In this document: piece after piece, positions 1 through 12,872 of the stretch | Layout of the letters: each line of letters begins with the position of its first letter | Position numbering within the stretch: the stretch's first letter is position 1 | Assembly: GCA_021843755.1 (NCBI GenBank) | Contig: JAKBWB010000002.1 | Location: 1 to 64,000, forward strand | Origin: Pseudomonadota bacterium | GTDB lineage: Bacteria > Pseudomonadota > Gammaproteobacteria > Steroidobacterales > Steroidobacteraceae | Length of the DNA: 64,000 bases | Reading direction: 5' to 3' | Made by a program: the position numbers and the translations under genes | The notes under the pieces: generated by a model | Told to the model about the DNA's origin: nothing | Database searches by the model: none | What the model saw: only the letters and a program-made list of their open reading frames with translations

Positions 1-104
1 CTCGCAGCACGCCATGAAGGCTCAGAAAGGTGCTGCTGGTACCCCTACTGGTACCCCGCTGGAAATCTACCGGGAAGGTTGAAAGCGTAAGTCCATGTTT
101 TTAT

Positions 105-181
105 TGGTCGGAGCGCCGAGATTTGAACTCGGGACCCCTTGCACCCCATGCAAGTGCGCTACCAGACTGCGCCACGCTCCG
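105..181 (-). tRNA. tRNA-Pro (anticodon GGG)
   Basis: Read on the minus strand, this folds into a full cloverleaf with a 7-bp acceptor stem (CGGAGCG/CGCTCCG). The anticodon stem CTTGC/GCAAG closes a loop ATGGGGT, which gives anticodon GGG. The CCA end is encoded (105-107). It lies downstream of the merR-like gene in the same orientation, so it may be read from that operon or from its own promoter, which I could not identify. Confidence 0.93.
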
Positions 182-276
182 ACGATGGTCTCTATCCGTC
201 TTCTTTGGAACCGATGCGAGCGGGGATGTCTCGCGAGGCGCAATGATACTCCGAACGCGCCGCTTTCGGGAGGGGC

Positions 277-633
277 TCAGCGCCTGAGGATCTTCAGCAG
301 CTCCTCGAGTTCGAGCCGCACCTGCTTGGCGAGCTGCTGGCTCTGAAACACGTCCGTGCGCGCCTCCTCGCCGGTCAGGTGGTTGCGCGCACCGCCGATG
401 GTGAAGCCCTGCTCGTAGAGGAGGCTCCTGATCTGCCGGATCACGATCACGTCCTGGCGCTGGTAGTAACGGCGGTTACCCCGGCGCTTGACCGGCTTCA
501 GCTGCGGAAATTCCTGTTCCCAATAGCGCAGCACGTGCGGCTTGACGCCACACAACTCGCTCACCTCGCCAATGGTGAAATAACGCTTGCCGGGGATGGC
601 CGGCAGCTCGGCGTTATTCCTGGGCTCCAACAT
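277..633 (-). CDS. MerR-family transcriptional regulator downstream of ihfA
   Basis: This 118-residue protein has an N-terminal MerR winged-helix domain at about residues 17-85. Visible motifs are [26 protein letters not shown] and the wing [13 protein letters not shown]. It ends in a short helix rich in Leu and Glu and has no metal-binding Cys cluster, so it belongs to the small MerR proteins that habitually follow ihfA in gammaproteobacteria. The ATG at 633 overlaps the 3' end of ihfA by 20 bases, which implies translational coupling. No target is known for this group and none can be inferred here. Confidence 0.88.
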   Translation of the reverse strand: MLEPRNNAELPAIPGKRYFTIGEVSELCGVKPHVLRYWEQEFPQLKPVKRRGNRRYYQRQDVIVIRQIRSLLYEQGFTIGGARNHLTGEEARTDVFQSQQLAKQVRLELEELLKILRR

Positions 634-913
634 ATGCTTCGACCCGCGCTTTGAGTTTTTGTCCGGGGCGGAACGTTACCACGCGCCGCGCGGTGATCGG
701 AATCTCCTCGCCGGTCTTGGGATTGCGTCCCGGCCGCGGGTTCTTGTCCCGCAGATCGAAATTGCCGAAGCCGGAGAGCTTGACCTGCTCGCCGTTGGAA
801 AGCGCGGTGCGCACTTCCTCGAAGAACAGATCAACCAACTCACGCGCCTCGCGTTTGTTCAGCCCGAGCTGATTGAACAGCGCTTCGGCCATCTCCGCCT
901 TCGTCAGAGCCAT
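614..913 (-). CDS. ihfA: Integration host factor alpha subunit
   Basis: At 99 residues this is the normal IHF-alpha length. IHF is a nucleoid protein that bends DNA as a heterodimer with IHF-beta and assists recombination, replication and sigma54 promoters. The N-terminal helices ([18 protein letters not shown]) and the beta-arm region with [21 protein letters not shown] are clear. The arm keeps the [10 protein letters not shown] signature that carries the intercalating proline. The gene follows pheT by 2 bases, the usual pheST-ihfA arrangement, so it shares the ribosomal/tRNA-synthetase transcript. Confidence 0.96.
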   Translation of the reverse strand: MALTKAEMAEALFNQLGLNKREARELVDLFFEEVRTALSNGEQVKLSGFGNFDLRDKNPRPGRNPKTGEEIPITARRVVTFRPGQKLKARVEAYVGAQE

Positions 914-915
914 GA

Positions 916-3299
916 TTATTCTCGAATGCTCGCGTTGAAGCTCTCGCGTAAATCTGCCACCACCGCGGCGACGAGGCGGGCTACGTCATCGTCCGTAAGG
1001 GTGCGAGAAAAATCCTGAAAAATCAAGCCTAAAGCAATGCTTTTTCGTCCAGGTTCGATACCCCGACCTTGGTATATGTCAAAAACGCGAAGGTCACGCA
1101 GAAGACTCGACGCCGCCAAGCTTACACGCTCGAGCAGCCGACTTAAAGGCACGGCTTCATCGACCACGAATGCGATGTCCCGCCGCACCTGAGGCTGCCG
1201 TGAAATCTCCTGATACCGTGGCCGATCGAGCGCCAATGCCGCCCAATCGAGCTCGAACAGGATCGGCGCGTGCACGAACTCGAGCGCTCGCACGAGCGAC
1301 GGATGAAGCGCCCCGAGCCAGCCCACCGGTTGATCCCCACGCATCAGCCGCGCACTGCGCCCCGGGTGCAGGCATGGACGGGTCTGCGGCTCGTAGCGCC
1401 AGGACGCCGTCGGCGAAAGCGCGGCGAACAGCGCCTGCAGATCGCCCTTGACGTCGAAGAAATCCGCCGGTTCGCGCATCGCGGCGGACACGCCCCATTG
1501 CTCCGGCCAGCGCGGTCCACAGGCCAGGCCTGCCAACGTGTCGATTTCGTGCGTCGTCCCGTCGCGCCACTCGAAGCGAGCGCCATGCTCGAACAGACGG
1601 ATCCGCTCGCGCTGACGCCGCTGATTCTCCAGTGCCGCCTTCAGCAGCCCCGGCCACAGCGACACGCGCATGACCGACAGATCGCTCGCAATCGGGTTGG
1701 CCAGGGCGAGCGCGGCCGCATCTGGAAATAATTGCTGTTGCAGCCCGGGGTCGACGAACGCGTAGCTCACGGCCTCCTGATAGCCGCGCATTGCCAGCAC
1801 CTCGAGCACCGCGTGCTCGGCGGGCTCGGACTCAGGCTGCGCACGCACGCGTTCGGGGCCGCGCGCATCGTCCTCCCCGATCGCCTCGTAACCGACAATG
1901 CGCGCCACTTCCTCAATCAAGTCCGCCTCGATCGCGATGTCGAAGCGGTACGACGGCGCCGTGACGTGCCAGCCGCCGGGCAGTGGCTCGACGCCCATCC
2001 CGAGGCCCGCGAGCGTCGCTTCCACGCGTGCATCGTCGAATTGCGCCCCGAGCAGCTGCGAGAGCCGAGAACGCCGCAACCGCACTGGCGGCCGCTGCGG
2101 CCGGTGCCGTTCGGATTCCGTCACGATGACGGGACCGGCCTCGCCACCGGCGATCGACTGGATCAGCTGCACTGCGCGCGCCACAGCCCGCTCCTGACCC
2201 CCAGGGTCCACACCGCGCTCGAAACGCTGGCTGGCGTCAGTCGCGAGGCCCCAGCGCAGTGCCCGTCCGATGATGACCTCCGGCGAGAAGTAGGCGACTT
2301 CCAGGAAGATGTCGCGGGTTTCGCGGCTGACCGCGGTACGCTCACCGCCCATGATGCCGGCAAGACCTACCGGACCGGCGGCGTCACAGATCAGCAGCAC
2401 GTCGGACCCGACTTGCACCGTACGGGCATCGAGCAACCGCACGGACTCCCCGTCCCGGGCGAAGCGAACCTGGATCCCGCCCTCGAGCTTGGCCCGATCG
2501 TACGCGTGCATGGGCTGGCCCAGCTCGAGCATCACGTAGTTGGTGACATCGACCACCGGACTGATCGAGCGCACGCCGGCTCGGCGCAAACGCTCGCTGA
2601 TCCATATCGGGGTGAGCACCCGGTTGTCGATACCGCGCAGCACGCAGCCGGCGAATCGCGGGCACGCCGCGGGGGCCTCCAGATGCACAGGAAGGGTATC
2701 GCCATGCGCCGCGCTCACCGGCCGCGGCGCAGGTCCCGTGACGGACTTGCCCGAGAGCGCCGCTACTTCCCGGGCGATACCGAGGATCGAGAGCGCGTCA
2801 CCCCGGTTCGGCGTCACATTGAAGTCGAGCACCACGTCGTCGAGCTGCAGATAGGTCGCGAGCGCAACGCCGGCGGGCGCATCAGCGGGCAGTTCCAGGA
2901 TCCCCTGCGAGTCCTCGGCCAGGCCCAGCTCCCGGGCCGAGCACAGCATCCCGGCCGACTCGACACCGCGCAGCTTGGCGGCCTTGATCGTCAGGCCCCC
3001 GGCGAGTCGCGCCCCGATCACCGCCAGCGCGCTCTTCAGGCCGGCGCGCGCGTTGGGGGCGCCGCAAACGATCTGCAGCGGCTCGCCCGCTCCGCAGGCC
3101 ACGCGGCAGACCCGCAGTTTCTCCGCATTCGGATGCTTCTCGGCCGAGAGGATTTCGGCCACCCGCACGTCCAGGAATTCCGGTGCAACCGCCTCGATCG
3201 ATTCCAGTTCGATGCCCGCCATCGTCAGGCGCTGTCCGAGCAACGCACCGTCCCACGGCATCTCGATCCACTCCCTGAGCCAGGCATACGAAACCTTCA

Positions 3300-3300
<1 letters not shown>
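916..3300 (-). CDS. pheT: Phenylalanine-tRNA ligase beta subunit
   Basis: This 794-residue protein forms the (alpha-beta)2 PheRS that charges tRNA-Phe in the cytoplasm. The order is an N-terminal tRNA-binding (EMAP-like) domain near residues 40-150, the B3/B4 editing domain, the B5 domain, the catalytic-like core and a C-terminal ferredoxin-fold anticodon-binding domain ending at NASIRE. I chose the ATG at 3300 ([12 protein letters not shown]), which matches the family start. The longer frame to 3495 would lie inside pheS. The ATG overlaps the pheS stop as TGATG, so the two subunits are translationally coupled. Confidence 0.96.
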
Positions 3301-4708
<1,408 letters not shown>

Positions 4709-4726
4709 TGCGAACCTCGCTCGAAA

Positions 4727-4930
4727 TTACTTGCTGTGCGGAAGGAGTCGTACGAGACGACCGACATCGGTCTCGTGGACGAGGCTCGTTCCGCCCGAGC
4801 GGGCGTGGCGCTTGACCTTCGGGTCCTTGTGCCCGAGGTTGTGGCGGCGTTTGGACGCATACCGCTTGAAGCCCTTCGCCGTCTTGCGAAAGCGCTTGGC
4901 TGCGGCCCGGTTGGTTTTCAACTTAGGCAT
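4727..4930 (-). CDS. rpmI: 50S ribosomal protein L35
   Basis: This 67-residue, strongly basic protein (MPKLKTNRAAAKRF) matches the L35 family throughout, although the C-terminal third (VHETDVGRLVRLLPHSK) is slightly long. The gap between the infC stop and this ATG is 95 bases, longer than the other gaps in the operon. That is where translational control by L20 acts in relatives, but I did not identify a specific pseudoknot here. Confidence 0.95.
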   Translation of the reverse strand: MPKLKTNRAAAKRFRKTAKGFKRYASKRRHNLGHKDPKVKRHARSGGTSLVHETDVGRLVRLLPHSK

Positions 4931-5025
4931 GTGACTCCTCGACTGTTACTGTAGCCCGGTCGCAAGACGCACGCGGCGCCTGCTACGGGCGAACGACCGA
5001 ACCGCCGATCCACGGCGGCCGGCCG

Positions 5026-5547
5026 TCACTTTTTCTTCGGAGCAAACACCATGATCATCTGCCGGCCCTCCATCAGGGGGTTCTGCTCGATGATGCCGTG
5101 CTCGGCGAGATCGACGACCACCCGGTCAAGGAGCTTGCGGCCGATCTCCTGGTGAACCATCTCCCGGCCGCGGAACCGTAAGGTCACCTTGGCCTTGTCG
5201 CCCTCGGTTAGGAAGCGGACCAGATTACGCAGCTTGATCTGATAATCGGATTCGCCCGTGCCAGGACGGAACTTCACTTCCTTGACTTGAATCTGCTTCT
5301 GCTTGCGCTTCGCCGAGTGCGCCTTCTTGTTCTGCTCGAACAAGAATTTGCCGTAATCCATGATGCGCACGACCGGTGGTTGAGCCGTCGGCGAAACCTC
5401 CACCAGATCAAGCTCCGCCGTCGATGCCAACTGCAATGCGTCGGCTCGCGACATCACTCCCGCCTGCGACCCGTCGGCCGCGATCACGCGCAGTTGCGGC
5501 GCCAGAATTTCCTCGTTGCGCCGGACCCGCTTGGTTACACTGGCTAT
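5026..5547 (-). CDS. infC: Translation initiation factor IF-3, probable AUA start
   Basis: IF-3 binds the 30S subunit and rejects non-AUG or mismatched initiation complexes. The N-domain ([20 protein letters not shown]), the lysine-rich linker ([22 protein letters not shown]) and the C-domain ([11 protein letters not shown], ending APKKK) are all present. No ATG, GTG or TTG precedes the conserved N-domain. The frame opens after the thrS stop, and the first plausible codon is ATA at 5547, 8 bases behind a strong GGAGG. This gives 173 residues. A GTG at 5487 would delete the conserved start. Non-AUG infC starts are known to support self-regulation of the gene. Confidence 0.92.
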   Translation of the reverse strand: MASVTKRVRRNEEILAPQLRVIAADGSQAGVMSRADALQLASTAELDLVEVSPTAQPPVVRIMDYGKFLFEQNKKAHSAKRKQKQIQVKEVKFRPGTGESDYQIKLRNLVRFLTEGDKAKVTLRFRGREMVHQEIGRKLLDRVVVDLAEHGIIEQNPLMEGRQMIMVFAPKKK

Positions 5548-5564
5548 GCGTCAATCCTCCAACG
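5545..5564 (-). promoter_or_regulatory. Ribosome binding site that fixes the AUA start of infC
   Basis: On the minus strand the sequence reads TTGGAGG, then 8 bases (ATTGACGC), then ATA in the IF-3 frame. The spacer contains the thrS stop codon TGA. The purine tract and the spacing support initiation at ATA rather than at the downstream GTG. Confidence 0.75.
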
Positions 5565-7479
5565 TACGGCGCCCGCGGCTCTCGGCCTCGATGCGGAGCC
5601 GTTCGCTGAACGTCTCCAGGGACATCGTGCCAAGGTCCTTGCCGCTTCGGGTGCGCACTGACAAGAGTTTCGCGGCCACTTCCTTGTCGCCCGCGACCAA
5701 AAGATACGGAACACGCTGCAGCGTGTGCTCGCGGATCTTAAAGCCGACCTTCTCGTTACGCAAGTCGGTCTCGACCCGAAATTGCTGATTTTTCAGGGAT
5801 TCCGTTATGGAACGTACGTATTCTGCCTGCCGGTCGGTGATGCTCATGACCACCGCTTGAACGGGCGCCAGCCACACCGGCAATCGCCCGGCATGGTGCT
5901 CGAGAAGAATGGCGAAAAAGCGCTCGAGCGAGCCGAAAATCGCCCGATGCAGCATCACCGGGGTGCGTTTGGCGCTCTTCTCATCAATATAGTGCGCACC
6001 GAGCCGCCCCGGCAGGTTCAGATCCACCTGCACCGTGCCGCACTGCCAGTCGCGGCCAATGGCATCGCGCAGGACGAACTCGAGCTTCGGGCCGTAGAAG
6101 GCCCCCTCACCCGGATTGAAGATGTAGTCGATGCCGGCGGCTTTGGAGGCCGCCTTGAGGGCTTCCTCGGCCCGGTCCCATACCTCGTCCGCCCCGACGC
6201 GCTTCTCGGGACGGTCGGCGAACTTGATGCGCACGTCCTCGAAGCCGAAATCCCGGTAGATATCCAGAATCAACCGCGTCACCGCGACGCACTCCTCGGT
6301 GATCTGTTCCTCGGTGATGAAGATATGCGCATCGTCCTGGGTGAACGCGCGCACTCGCATCAGCCCGTGCAGCGCCCCCGAGGGCTCGTACCGGTGCACC
6401 TTGCCGAATTCCGAGAGCCGCACCGGCAGTTCGCGGTAGCTGCGCAGCCCGTGCTTGAAGATCTGGATATGGCCCGGGCAATTCATCGGCTTGATGGCGT
6501 AGAGACGCTCATCCGGCGTCTGGGTGAGGAACATGTTCTCGCCGAACTTCTCCAGGTGCCCCGATTGCCTCCAGAGCGCCGCGTCCATCAGCTCTGGCGC
6601 ATTCACCTCCTGGTACCCGGCCGCCCGCTGCCGCTCGCGCATGTACTCGATCAGATTCTGAAAGACGGTCCAACCCTTGGGGTGCCAGAACACCGCGCCC
6701 GGCGCCTCTTCCTGCAGGTGAAAGAGGTCCAGCTCCTTGCCGATGCGGCGATGGTCGCGCTTCTCGGCCTCCTCGAGCCTGTGCAGATAGGCATCGAGCT
6801 GCTTTTTGTCCGGCCAAGCCGTGCCATAGATGCGCTGGAGCATCTCGTTGCGCGAATCCCCCCGCCAATAGGCCCCGGCCACCTTGGTAAGCTTGAAGGC
6901 CTTGAGCTTACCGGTGGACGGCACGTGGGGTCCCCGGCACAGGTCGACCCAATCGCCCTGTCCGTAGAGGCTGATCGGCTCGTTGGACGGAATACCGGCG
7001 ATGATCTCGGCCTTGTAGCGCTCGCCCAGCCCCTTGAAGAAAGCGACCGCCTCATCACGTGGCATGACCCGCCGAGTCACCTTCTGGTCGGCGTCGGCAA
7101 GGGCCCGCATCCGGGCTTCGATGGCGGCCAGATCCTCCGGGGTAAAGGGGCGCTCGTAGGCGAAATCATAGTAGAACCCGTCCTCAATCACCGGTCCGAT
7201 GGTGACCTGGGCCTCGGGGAAGAGCTGCTTGACCGCCTGGGCCAGCAGGTGCGCCGTAGAGTGCCGGATGACCTCCAGGCCGTCCGGATCCTTGTCGGTC
7301 ACGATGGCGAGCGCCGCATCGTGATCGATGGCGTACGAGATATCCACCAGCTTGCCGTCGACGCGAGCGGCGATCGCCGCCTTGCGCAGGCCCGCGCCAA
7401 TGCCAGCGGCCACCTCGTCCACCGTCACCGGGTGGTCGAACGGGCGCTTGCTGCCATCGGGCAAAGTGACGACCGGCAT
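5551..7479 (-). CDS. thrS: Threonine-tRNA ligase
   Basis: This 642-residue class II synthetase charges tRNA-Thr. The order is the TGS domain (1-60), the second additional/editing domain with the [16 protein letters not shown] metal-binding motif (about residue 73), the catalytic core with MNCPGH and [13 protein letters not shown], and the C-terminal anticodon domain. The ATG at 7479 ([14 protein letters not shown]) matches the family start. It leads the translation operon, and infC begins 3 bases past its stop codon. A long hairpin (7519-7553) lies in its leader. Confidence 0.97.
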   Translation of the reverse strand: MPVVTLPDGSKRPFDHPVTVDEVAAGIGAGLRKAAIAARVDGKLVDISYAIDHDAALAIVTDKDPDGLEVIRHSTAHLLAQAVKQLFPEAQVTIGPVIEDGFYYDFAYERPFTPEDLAAIEARMRALADADQKVTRRVMPRDEAVAFFKGLGERYKAEIIAGIPSNEPISLYGQGDWVDLCRGPHVPSTGKLKAFKLTKVAGAYWRGDSRNEMLQRIYGTAWPDKKQLDAYLHRLEEAEKRDHRRIGKELDLFHLQEEAPGAVFWHPKGWTVFQNLIEYMRERQRAAGYQEVNAPELMDAALWRQSGHLEKFGENMFLTQTPDERLYAIKPMNCPGHIQIFKHGLRSYRELPVRLSEFGKVHRYEPSGALHGLMRVRAFTQDDAHIFITEEQITEECVAVTRLILDIYRDFGFEDVRIKFADRPEKRVGADEVWDRAEEALKAASKAAGIDYIFNPGEGAFYGPKLEFVLRDAIGRDWQCGTVQVDLNLPGRLGAHYIDEKSAKRTPVMLHRAIFGSLERFFAILLEHHAGRLPVWLAPVQAVVMSITDRQAEYVRSITESLKNQQFRVETDLRNEKVGFKIREHTLQRVPYLLVAGDKEVAAKLLSVRTRSGKDLGTMSLETFSERLRIEAESRGRRTLED

Positions 7480-7518
7480 CTCGATGCTCTCCGGATCGAT
7501 CTGAAGACCTGCAACGCC

Positions 7519-7553
7519 GACGGGCGCCGCCGGCCGCGCCGGAAGCGCCCGTC
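7519..7553 (-). promoter_or_regulatory. Long GC-rich hairpin in the thrS leader
   Basis: Two nested perfect stems are visible: GACGGGCGC (7519-7527) with GCGCCCGTC (7545-7553), and inside it CCGGC (7530-7534) with GCCGG (7538-7542). No U-run follows on either strand, so it is not a standard intrinsic terminator. It sits 40 bases before the thrS ATG and 8 bases after tRNA-Val. Processing of the tRNA 3' end or control of thrS are both possible. Confidence 0.6.
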
Positions 7554-7561
7554 ATGCAAAC

Positions 7562-7636
7562 TGGTAGGCGCGAGTGGGATCGAACCACCGACCACCACCA
7601 TGTCAAGGTGGTGCTCTACCACTGAGCTACGCGCCT
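7562..7636 (-). tRNA. tRNA-Val (anticodon GAC)
   Basis: The minus strand shows acceptor stem AGGCGCG/CGCGCCT, a D-arm with GTAGCTCAGTGGTAGAGC, an anticodon stem CCACC/GGTGG around TTGACAT (anticodon GAC) and a T-arm GGTTCGATCCC. CCA is encoded at 7562-7564. The gene lies directly upstream of thrS. Confidence 0.95.
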
Positions 7637-7668
7637 GTCGCGGAATTCTCCTGTAAGGAGGGTCGCGA

Positions 7669-7697
7669 ACGATACAAGAGCGAGGCGAGCCGCGCAA
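7669..7697 (-). promoter_or_regulatory. Candidate promoter of tRNA-Val
   Basis: On the minus strand TTGCGC (7692-7697) and TATCGT (7669-7674) are separated by exactly 17 bases, followed by a GC-rich discriminator. The -10 ends 32 bases before the tRNA 5' end. The match to sigma70 consensus is moderate and rests on spacing and position. Confidence 0.45.
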
Positions 7698-7735
7698 GCT
7701 AATCCAAGGCATTCCAAGAACTTACGCTACCGCCC

Positions 7736-9760
<2,025 letters not shown>

Positions 9761-9864
9761 GCCCGCTCGGTCCTCGCCGTTTTCGCCCGCCACCGGATGG
9801 TGGCGGCGACGCCGATGCCTTAATATAGCGATGCCCGTTGCTCTGGCGCATCACAGGAATTCCC

Positions 9865-11070
9865 GTGGCCGTAACCATTTCCCGGCGCGTTCAGCGCGTC
9901 AAGCCTTCGCCAACCCTTAACGTCACCGCCCGTGCCGCGCGCTTGCGGGCCGAGGGAAAAGACGTGATCGGGCTCGGCGCCGGCGAACCGGATTTCGACA
10001 CGCCGCACTATATAGCCGAAGCCGGCATCGAGGCCATCCACAAGGGAATGACCCGCTATACCCACGTCGAGGGTACCAGCGAGATCAAGGATGCCATTAT
10101 CGCGAAGTTCGCGCGCGACAACGGCATCCAGTACGAGCGCTCGCAAATACTGGTTGCCACCGGCGCCAAGCAGGTCCTCTATAACCTGTGCATGGCGGTG
10201 CTCGACAAGGACGACGAGGTCATCATCCCGGCGCCCTACTGGGTGTCCTACCCCGACATGGTGCTGCTCGCCGACGGGCAGCCGGTGATTCTCACCTCCG
10301 GGCCCGCGCAGGGCTACAAGATCAGTCCGCGCCAGCTCGCCGCGGCCATCACGCCGAAAACACGCCTGGTGCTGCTGAACAGCCCGTGCAATCCCACCGG
10401 TGCCGCCTACACCCGCGCCGAGCTGCGCGCCCTCGGCGAAGTACTGATCGATCAGCCGCGCATCGTCATCGGCACCGACGACATGTACGAGAAAATCTAT
10501 TGGGGGTCCGAGCCCTTCTGCAGCCTGGTGACGGCGGTGCCGGAGCTCTACGGCCGCACCGTGACCATCAACGGTGTGTCCAAGACCTATGCCATGACCG
10601 GCTGGCGCATCGGCTACTGTGGCGCGCCCAAAGAGCTGATTACGGCGATGGCGACCATCCAGGGGCAGTCGACGTCGAACGCCTCGAGCATCTCACAACA
10701 CGCGGCGGCCGCGGCACTCTCGGGAGACCAGAGCGAGGTGGCGCGCATGAACGAGGCATTCAAGGCGCGTCACGACTACGTCGTGGAGGCACTGAACGCG
10801 CTGCCCGGGGTGAGCTGCCTGCCCGGATCGGGCACGTTCTACGCCTTTGCGGACGTGACCCAGGCGATGGCGGCCATCGGCTCAAGCTCGGACACTGACT
10901 TCGCGGAGATGCTGCTCACCGAGGGAGGAGTCGCCGTGGTCCCGGGCTCGGCCTTTGGGGCGAGCGGACACATCCGGTTGTCCTTCGCATGCAGCTTGGA
11001 AACACTGAAGAATGCAATGGAGCGCATTGCGGGTGTCCTGAGCAGAGGAAGCGCAGGCCGCCGCACCTAA
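9865..11070 (+). CDS. Aspartate aminotransferase (class I/II, subgroup Ib)
   Basis: This PLP-dependent enzyme of 401 residues probably interconverts aspartate and oxaloacetate with 2-oxoglutarate. Family motifs include GLGAGEPDFDTPHYI, SPCNPTGAAY and NGVSKTYAMTGWRIGY, where Lys240 would hold PLP, and RLSFACS near the end with the carboxylate-binding Arg. I prefer the GTG at 9865 because AGGA lies 7 bases upstream; the frame is open to a TTG at 9838. Other specificities (aromatic or prephenate aminotransferase) occur in this subgroup, so the substrate is inferred. Confidence 0.9.
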   Translation: MAVTISRRVQRVKPSPTLNVTARAARLRAEGKDVIGLGAGEPDFDTPHYIAEAGIEAIHKGMTRYTHVEGTSEIKDAIIAKFARDNGIQYERSQILVATGAKQVLYNLCMAVLDKDDEVIIPAPYWVSYPDMVLLADGQPVILTSGPAQGYKISPRQLAAAITPKTRLVLLNSPCNPTGAAYTRAELRALGEVLIDQPRIVIGTDDMYEKIYWGSEPFCSLVTAVPELYGRTVTINGVSKTYAMTGWRIGYCGAPKELITAMATIQGQSTSNASSISQHAAAAALSGDQSEVARMNEAFKARHDYVVEALNALPGVSCLPGSGTFYAFADVTQAMAAIGSSSDTDFAEMLLTEGGVAVVPGSAFGASGHIRLSFACSLETLKNAMERIAGVLSRGSAGRRT

Positions 11071-11074
11071 GGTC

Positions 11075-11461
11075 ATGATCTGGCGAATACTCGCCGATGG
11101 TCTGGTCGTCGTCCACCTGGCGTTCGTCGGGTTCGTGATCCTCGGCGGCTTCCTGACCTGGAAGTGGCGCCGCGCGGCGTTCGCCCACATCCCCGCACTG
11201 GCCTGGGGACTGTGGGTGGAAGTCTCCGGTCAGATCTGCCCCCTGACGGCGCTCGAGAAGCATCTGCGCCACCTGGCCGGCCAGGCCGGCTACCACGGCG
11301 GCTTCCTGCGCCATTACCTGCTGCCGATCCTGTATCCCCCCGGACTCACCCGACCGAATCAATGGGTGCTGGCGGGGCTACTGCTGGCAATCAACGCGAT
11401 CGCCTACGGACGCCTCTGGGCCCTTCGCGAGCACAGGCTCACCTCGGCCCGGAACGACTGA
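11075..11461 (+). CDS. DUF2784 family membrane protein
   Basis: This 128-residue protein has three or four hydrophobic segments (about 6-30, 38-55, 80-90 and 97-115). The conserved GLWVEVSGQICPLTALE block followed by GGFLRHYLLPILYPP is the hallmark of DUF2784. Its function is unknown. It starts 4 bases after the aminotransferase stop, so the two are probably co-transcribed. Confidence 0.85.
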   Translation: MIWRILADGLVVVHLAFVGFVILGGFLTWKWRRAAFAHIPALAWGLWVEVSGQICPLTALEKHLRHLAGQAGYHGGFLRHYLLPILYPPGLTRPNQWVLAGLLLAINAIAYGRLWALREHRLTSARND

Positions 11462-11531
11462 GCCGCCTGCTGCACCATCCCCAGCCGCGCCACACCGCCG
11501 CGGACACGCATGAATTCTTGCTGCGGGTTCC

Positions 11532-11561
11532 TTGACGCGGGCCCGGTGCACACCGCAAAAT
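11532..11561 (+). promoter_or_regulatory. Candidate promoter of tRNA-Asn
   Basis: TTGACG (11532-11537) and CAAAAT (11556-11561) are spaced 18 bases apart and sit about 30 bases before the tRNA. A GC-rich discriminator and a short inverted repeat (TTCGCG...CGCGAA) follow. The -10 match is weak. Confidence 0.4.
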
Positions 11562-11592
11562 TCGCGCCCTTTCGCGAATCCCGCGAACCGGT

Positions 11593-11668
11593 TCCCCGGT
11601 AGCTCAGTCGGTAGAGCGTCGGACTGTTAATCCGTTGGTCGTTGGTTCGAGTCCAACCCGGGGAGCCA
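11593..11668 (+). tRNA. tRNA-Asn (anticodon GTT)
   Basis: The acceptor stem TCCCCGG/CCGGGGA, D-loop, anticodon loop CTGTTAA (anticodon GTT) and T-arm GGTTCGAGTCC form a complete cloverleaf with encoded CCA (11666-11668). An integrase remnant starts immediately after it on the opposite strand, which marks this tRNA as the likely integration site of the accessory segment that follows. Confidence 0.95.
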
Positions 11669-11682
11669 ATCAAATCAACCAG
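11669..11682 (+). repeat. 14-bp direct repeat, copy 1, abutting tRNA-Asn
   Basis: ATCAAATCAACCAG starts on the base after the tRNA CCA end. The same 14 bases recur in the same orientation at 15737-15750. The pair brackets the integrase remnants, higBA and the metK-like operon. It could be an att core, but a 14-mer match is not significant on its own in a window this size. Confidence 0.35.
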
Positions 11683-12176
11683 TTGCGGTCTTCTCGTCGC
11701 CCGTCGTCGAGGCGCTGTCTAACGGCGTGGCAACGTCCGCCTGCCCCCGTCAATTGCACGTAGCTGAGGCCTGCCGAACACACGCGACCCACCGCGTGGG
11801 CGACGCTCGCCAGCCCCTCGGCGCGCACATGCGCGTACACGTCATCAACGAGCTTCGAGCGCGCGTGCCCCATCGACTGCCCGACGTTGAGCGCGGACTC
11901 GCCGGCGGTGCGCGCGAGCGACGCGTAGGTGTGCCTCGCGGAGTAGATATCACGGGCGGGCACCCCTGCCCGCTTCAGCAACGGTCGCCAGATGTCGCGG
12001 TGGACGTTGCTCGGATTCATCGCATTGCCCTTGCCCGTCCGCAGCAGCAACCCCTCGCCGCTCCCCGCCTCACGATACGCTTTTAGCTCGGCGACAAGCT
12101 CAGGGACGATGCGCACCTCACGGCGCCCTGATTTCGTCGGCGGCACGTACTTCTTCGGCCATTTCTCCCGGATCAA
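11670..12176 (-). pseudogene. Tyrosine recombinase (phage-type integrase), C-terminal remnant
   Basis: The frame codes 168 residues that align with the catalytic half of tyrosine recombinases: KSGRREVRIV, YSARHTYASL, MGHARSKLVDDVYAHV. The nucleophile Tyr is probably the one in DDVYAHV. The N-terminal arm-binding and core-binding domains are missing, a TAA stop lies two codons before the frame start at 12176, and the usual HxxR box reads YSAR, so His is lost. It runs toward the tRNA-Asn 3' end, as expected of an integrase beside its attachment site. It is almost certainly inactive. Confidence 0.8.
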
Positions 12177-12268
12177 CCCTTACGCGGCCGCATAACCCAC
12201 TCGTTTCTCAACAGAGCCTCTTTTCCCCCGCCGGGATCAGCGGCAGGGTAGGCGCGACGGGTTTTGGC

Positions 12269-12574
12269 TCACGCGGCAGCGTCGCGGGGAGTGACTTTGC
12301 GCTCAATGTCTTTTCGGGTCGGCAGTGTGCGCAGATCGTAGTCCCCTTGCAGCGCCAGCCAGCTCGCAGCATCGCCGCCGAAGTAACGAGCCAGGCGCTC
12401 GGCTGTGTCGGCGCTCACGGCGCGCCGCTCTTTCACGATTTCGTGCAGGCGGGTGGCCGGCACCCCAAGTTCCATGGCGAGTGCATGCACGCTCATGCCG
12501 AGGGGAGCCAAGTACTCCTCGCGCAGCACCTCGCCAGGGTGAATGGCGCGCATGCGGTCGGTTGGTTTGCTCAT
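12269..12574 (-). CDS. higA: HigA-type antitoxin (XRE helix-turn-helix)
   Basis: The 101-residue protein reads MSKPTDRMRAIHPGEVLREEYLAPLGMS, then an HTH (VHALAMELGVPATRLHEIVKERRAVSADTAERLARYFG). This is the VapI/HigA family of antitoxins that neutralise a RelE-fold toxin and repress their own promoter. The start is the ATG at 12574 with GAGGG 7 bases upstream; the frame extends further but overlaps higB. It follows higB by 10 bases, the toxin-first order typical of higBA. Confidence 0.92.
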   Translation of the reverse strand: MSKPTDRMRAIHPGEVLREEYLAPLGMSVHALAMELGVPATRLHEIVKERRAVSADTAERLARYFGGDAASWLALQGDYDLRTLPTRKDIERKVTPRDAAA

Positions 12575-12584
12575 AGGGTAGCCC

Positions 12585-12866
12585 TCAGTGGTAATCGACG
12601 ATCTCAACGTTGTGCGGCCCCGCGTCCGTCCAGGTGAAGCACACGCGGAACTGGTCGTTGATGCGGATGCTATGCTGGCCCTTCCGGTCGCCCTTCAAGG
12701 ACTCCAGGCGGTTCCCGGGCGGTGAGCGCAGAAAGCCGAGGGTCTTGGCGACGTTCAGCAGGCGCAGCTTGCGCGTGGCCACGTTCTCGAAGGCCTGGAA
12801 TTCTCGCGGATGGCCGCCCTGGAATAGTGCCTCGGTGCGCTTGCAGGCGAACGACTGGATGGCCAT
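12585..12866 (-). CDS. higB: HigB-type toxin (RelE/ParE fold)
   Basis: This 93-residue protein matches the HigB mRNA interferase family: MAIQSFACKRTEALFQGG at the start, LESLKGDRKGQHSIRINDQFRVCFTW in the core and a C-terminal VEIVDYH. The Arg, His and Tyr positions of the active-site region are intact. HigB cuts ribosome-bound mRNA, and HigA binds it to block this. The start codon lies 6 bases after a near-consensus -10 box, so the transcript may have almost no leader. Confidence 0.92.
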   Translation of the reverse strand: MAIQSFACKRTEALFQGGHPREFQAFENVATRKLRLLNVAKTLGFLRSPPGNRLESLKGDRKGQHSIRINDQFRVCFTWTDAGPHNVEIVDYH

Positions 12867-12872
12867 GCAGAG

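Noticed and set aside
9840-9858. LexA-like box (CTCT-N8-ACAG) between uvrB and the aminotransferase
   Set aside because: One half-site does not match CTGT, and the position is on the aminotransferase side of the gap, so it does not support SOS control of uvrB.
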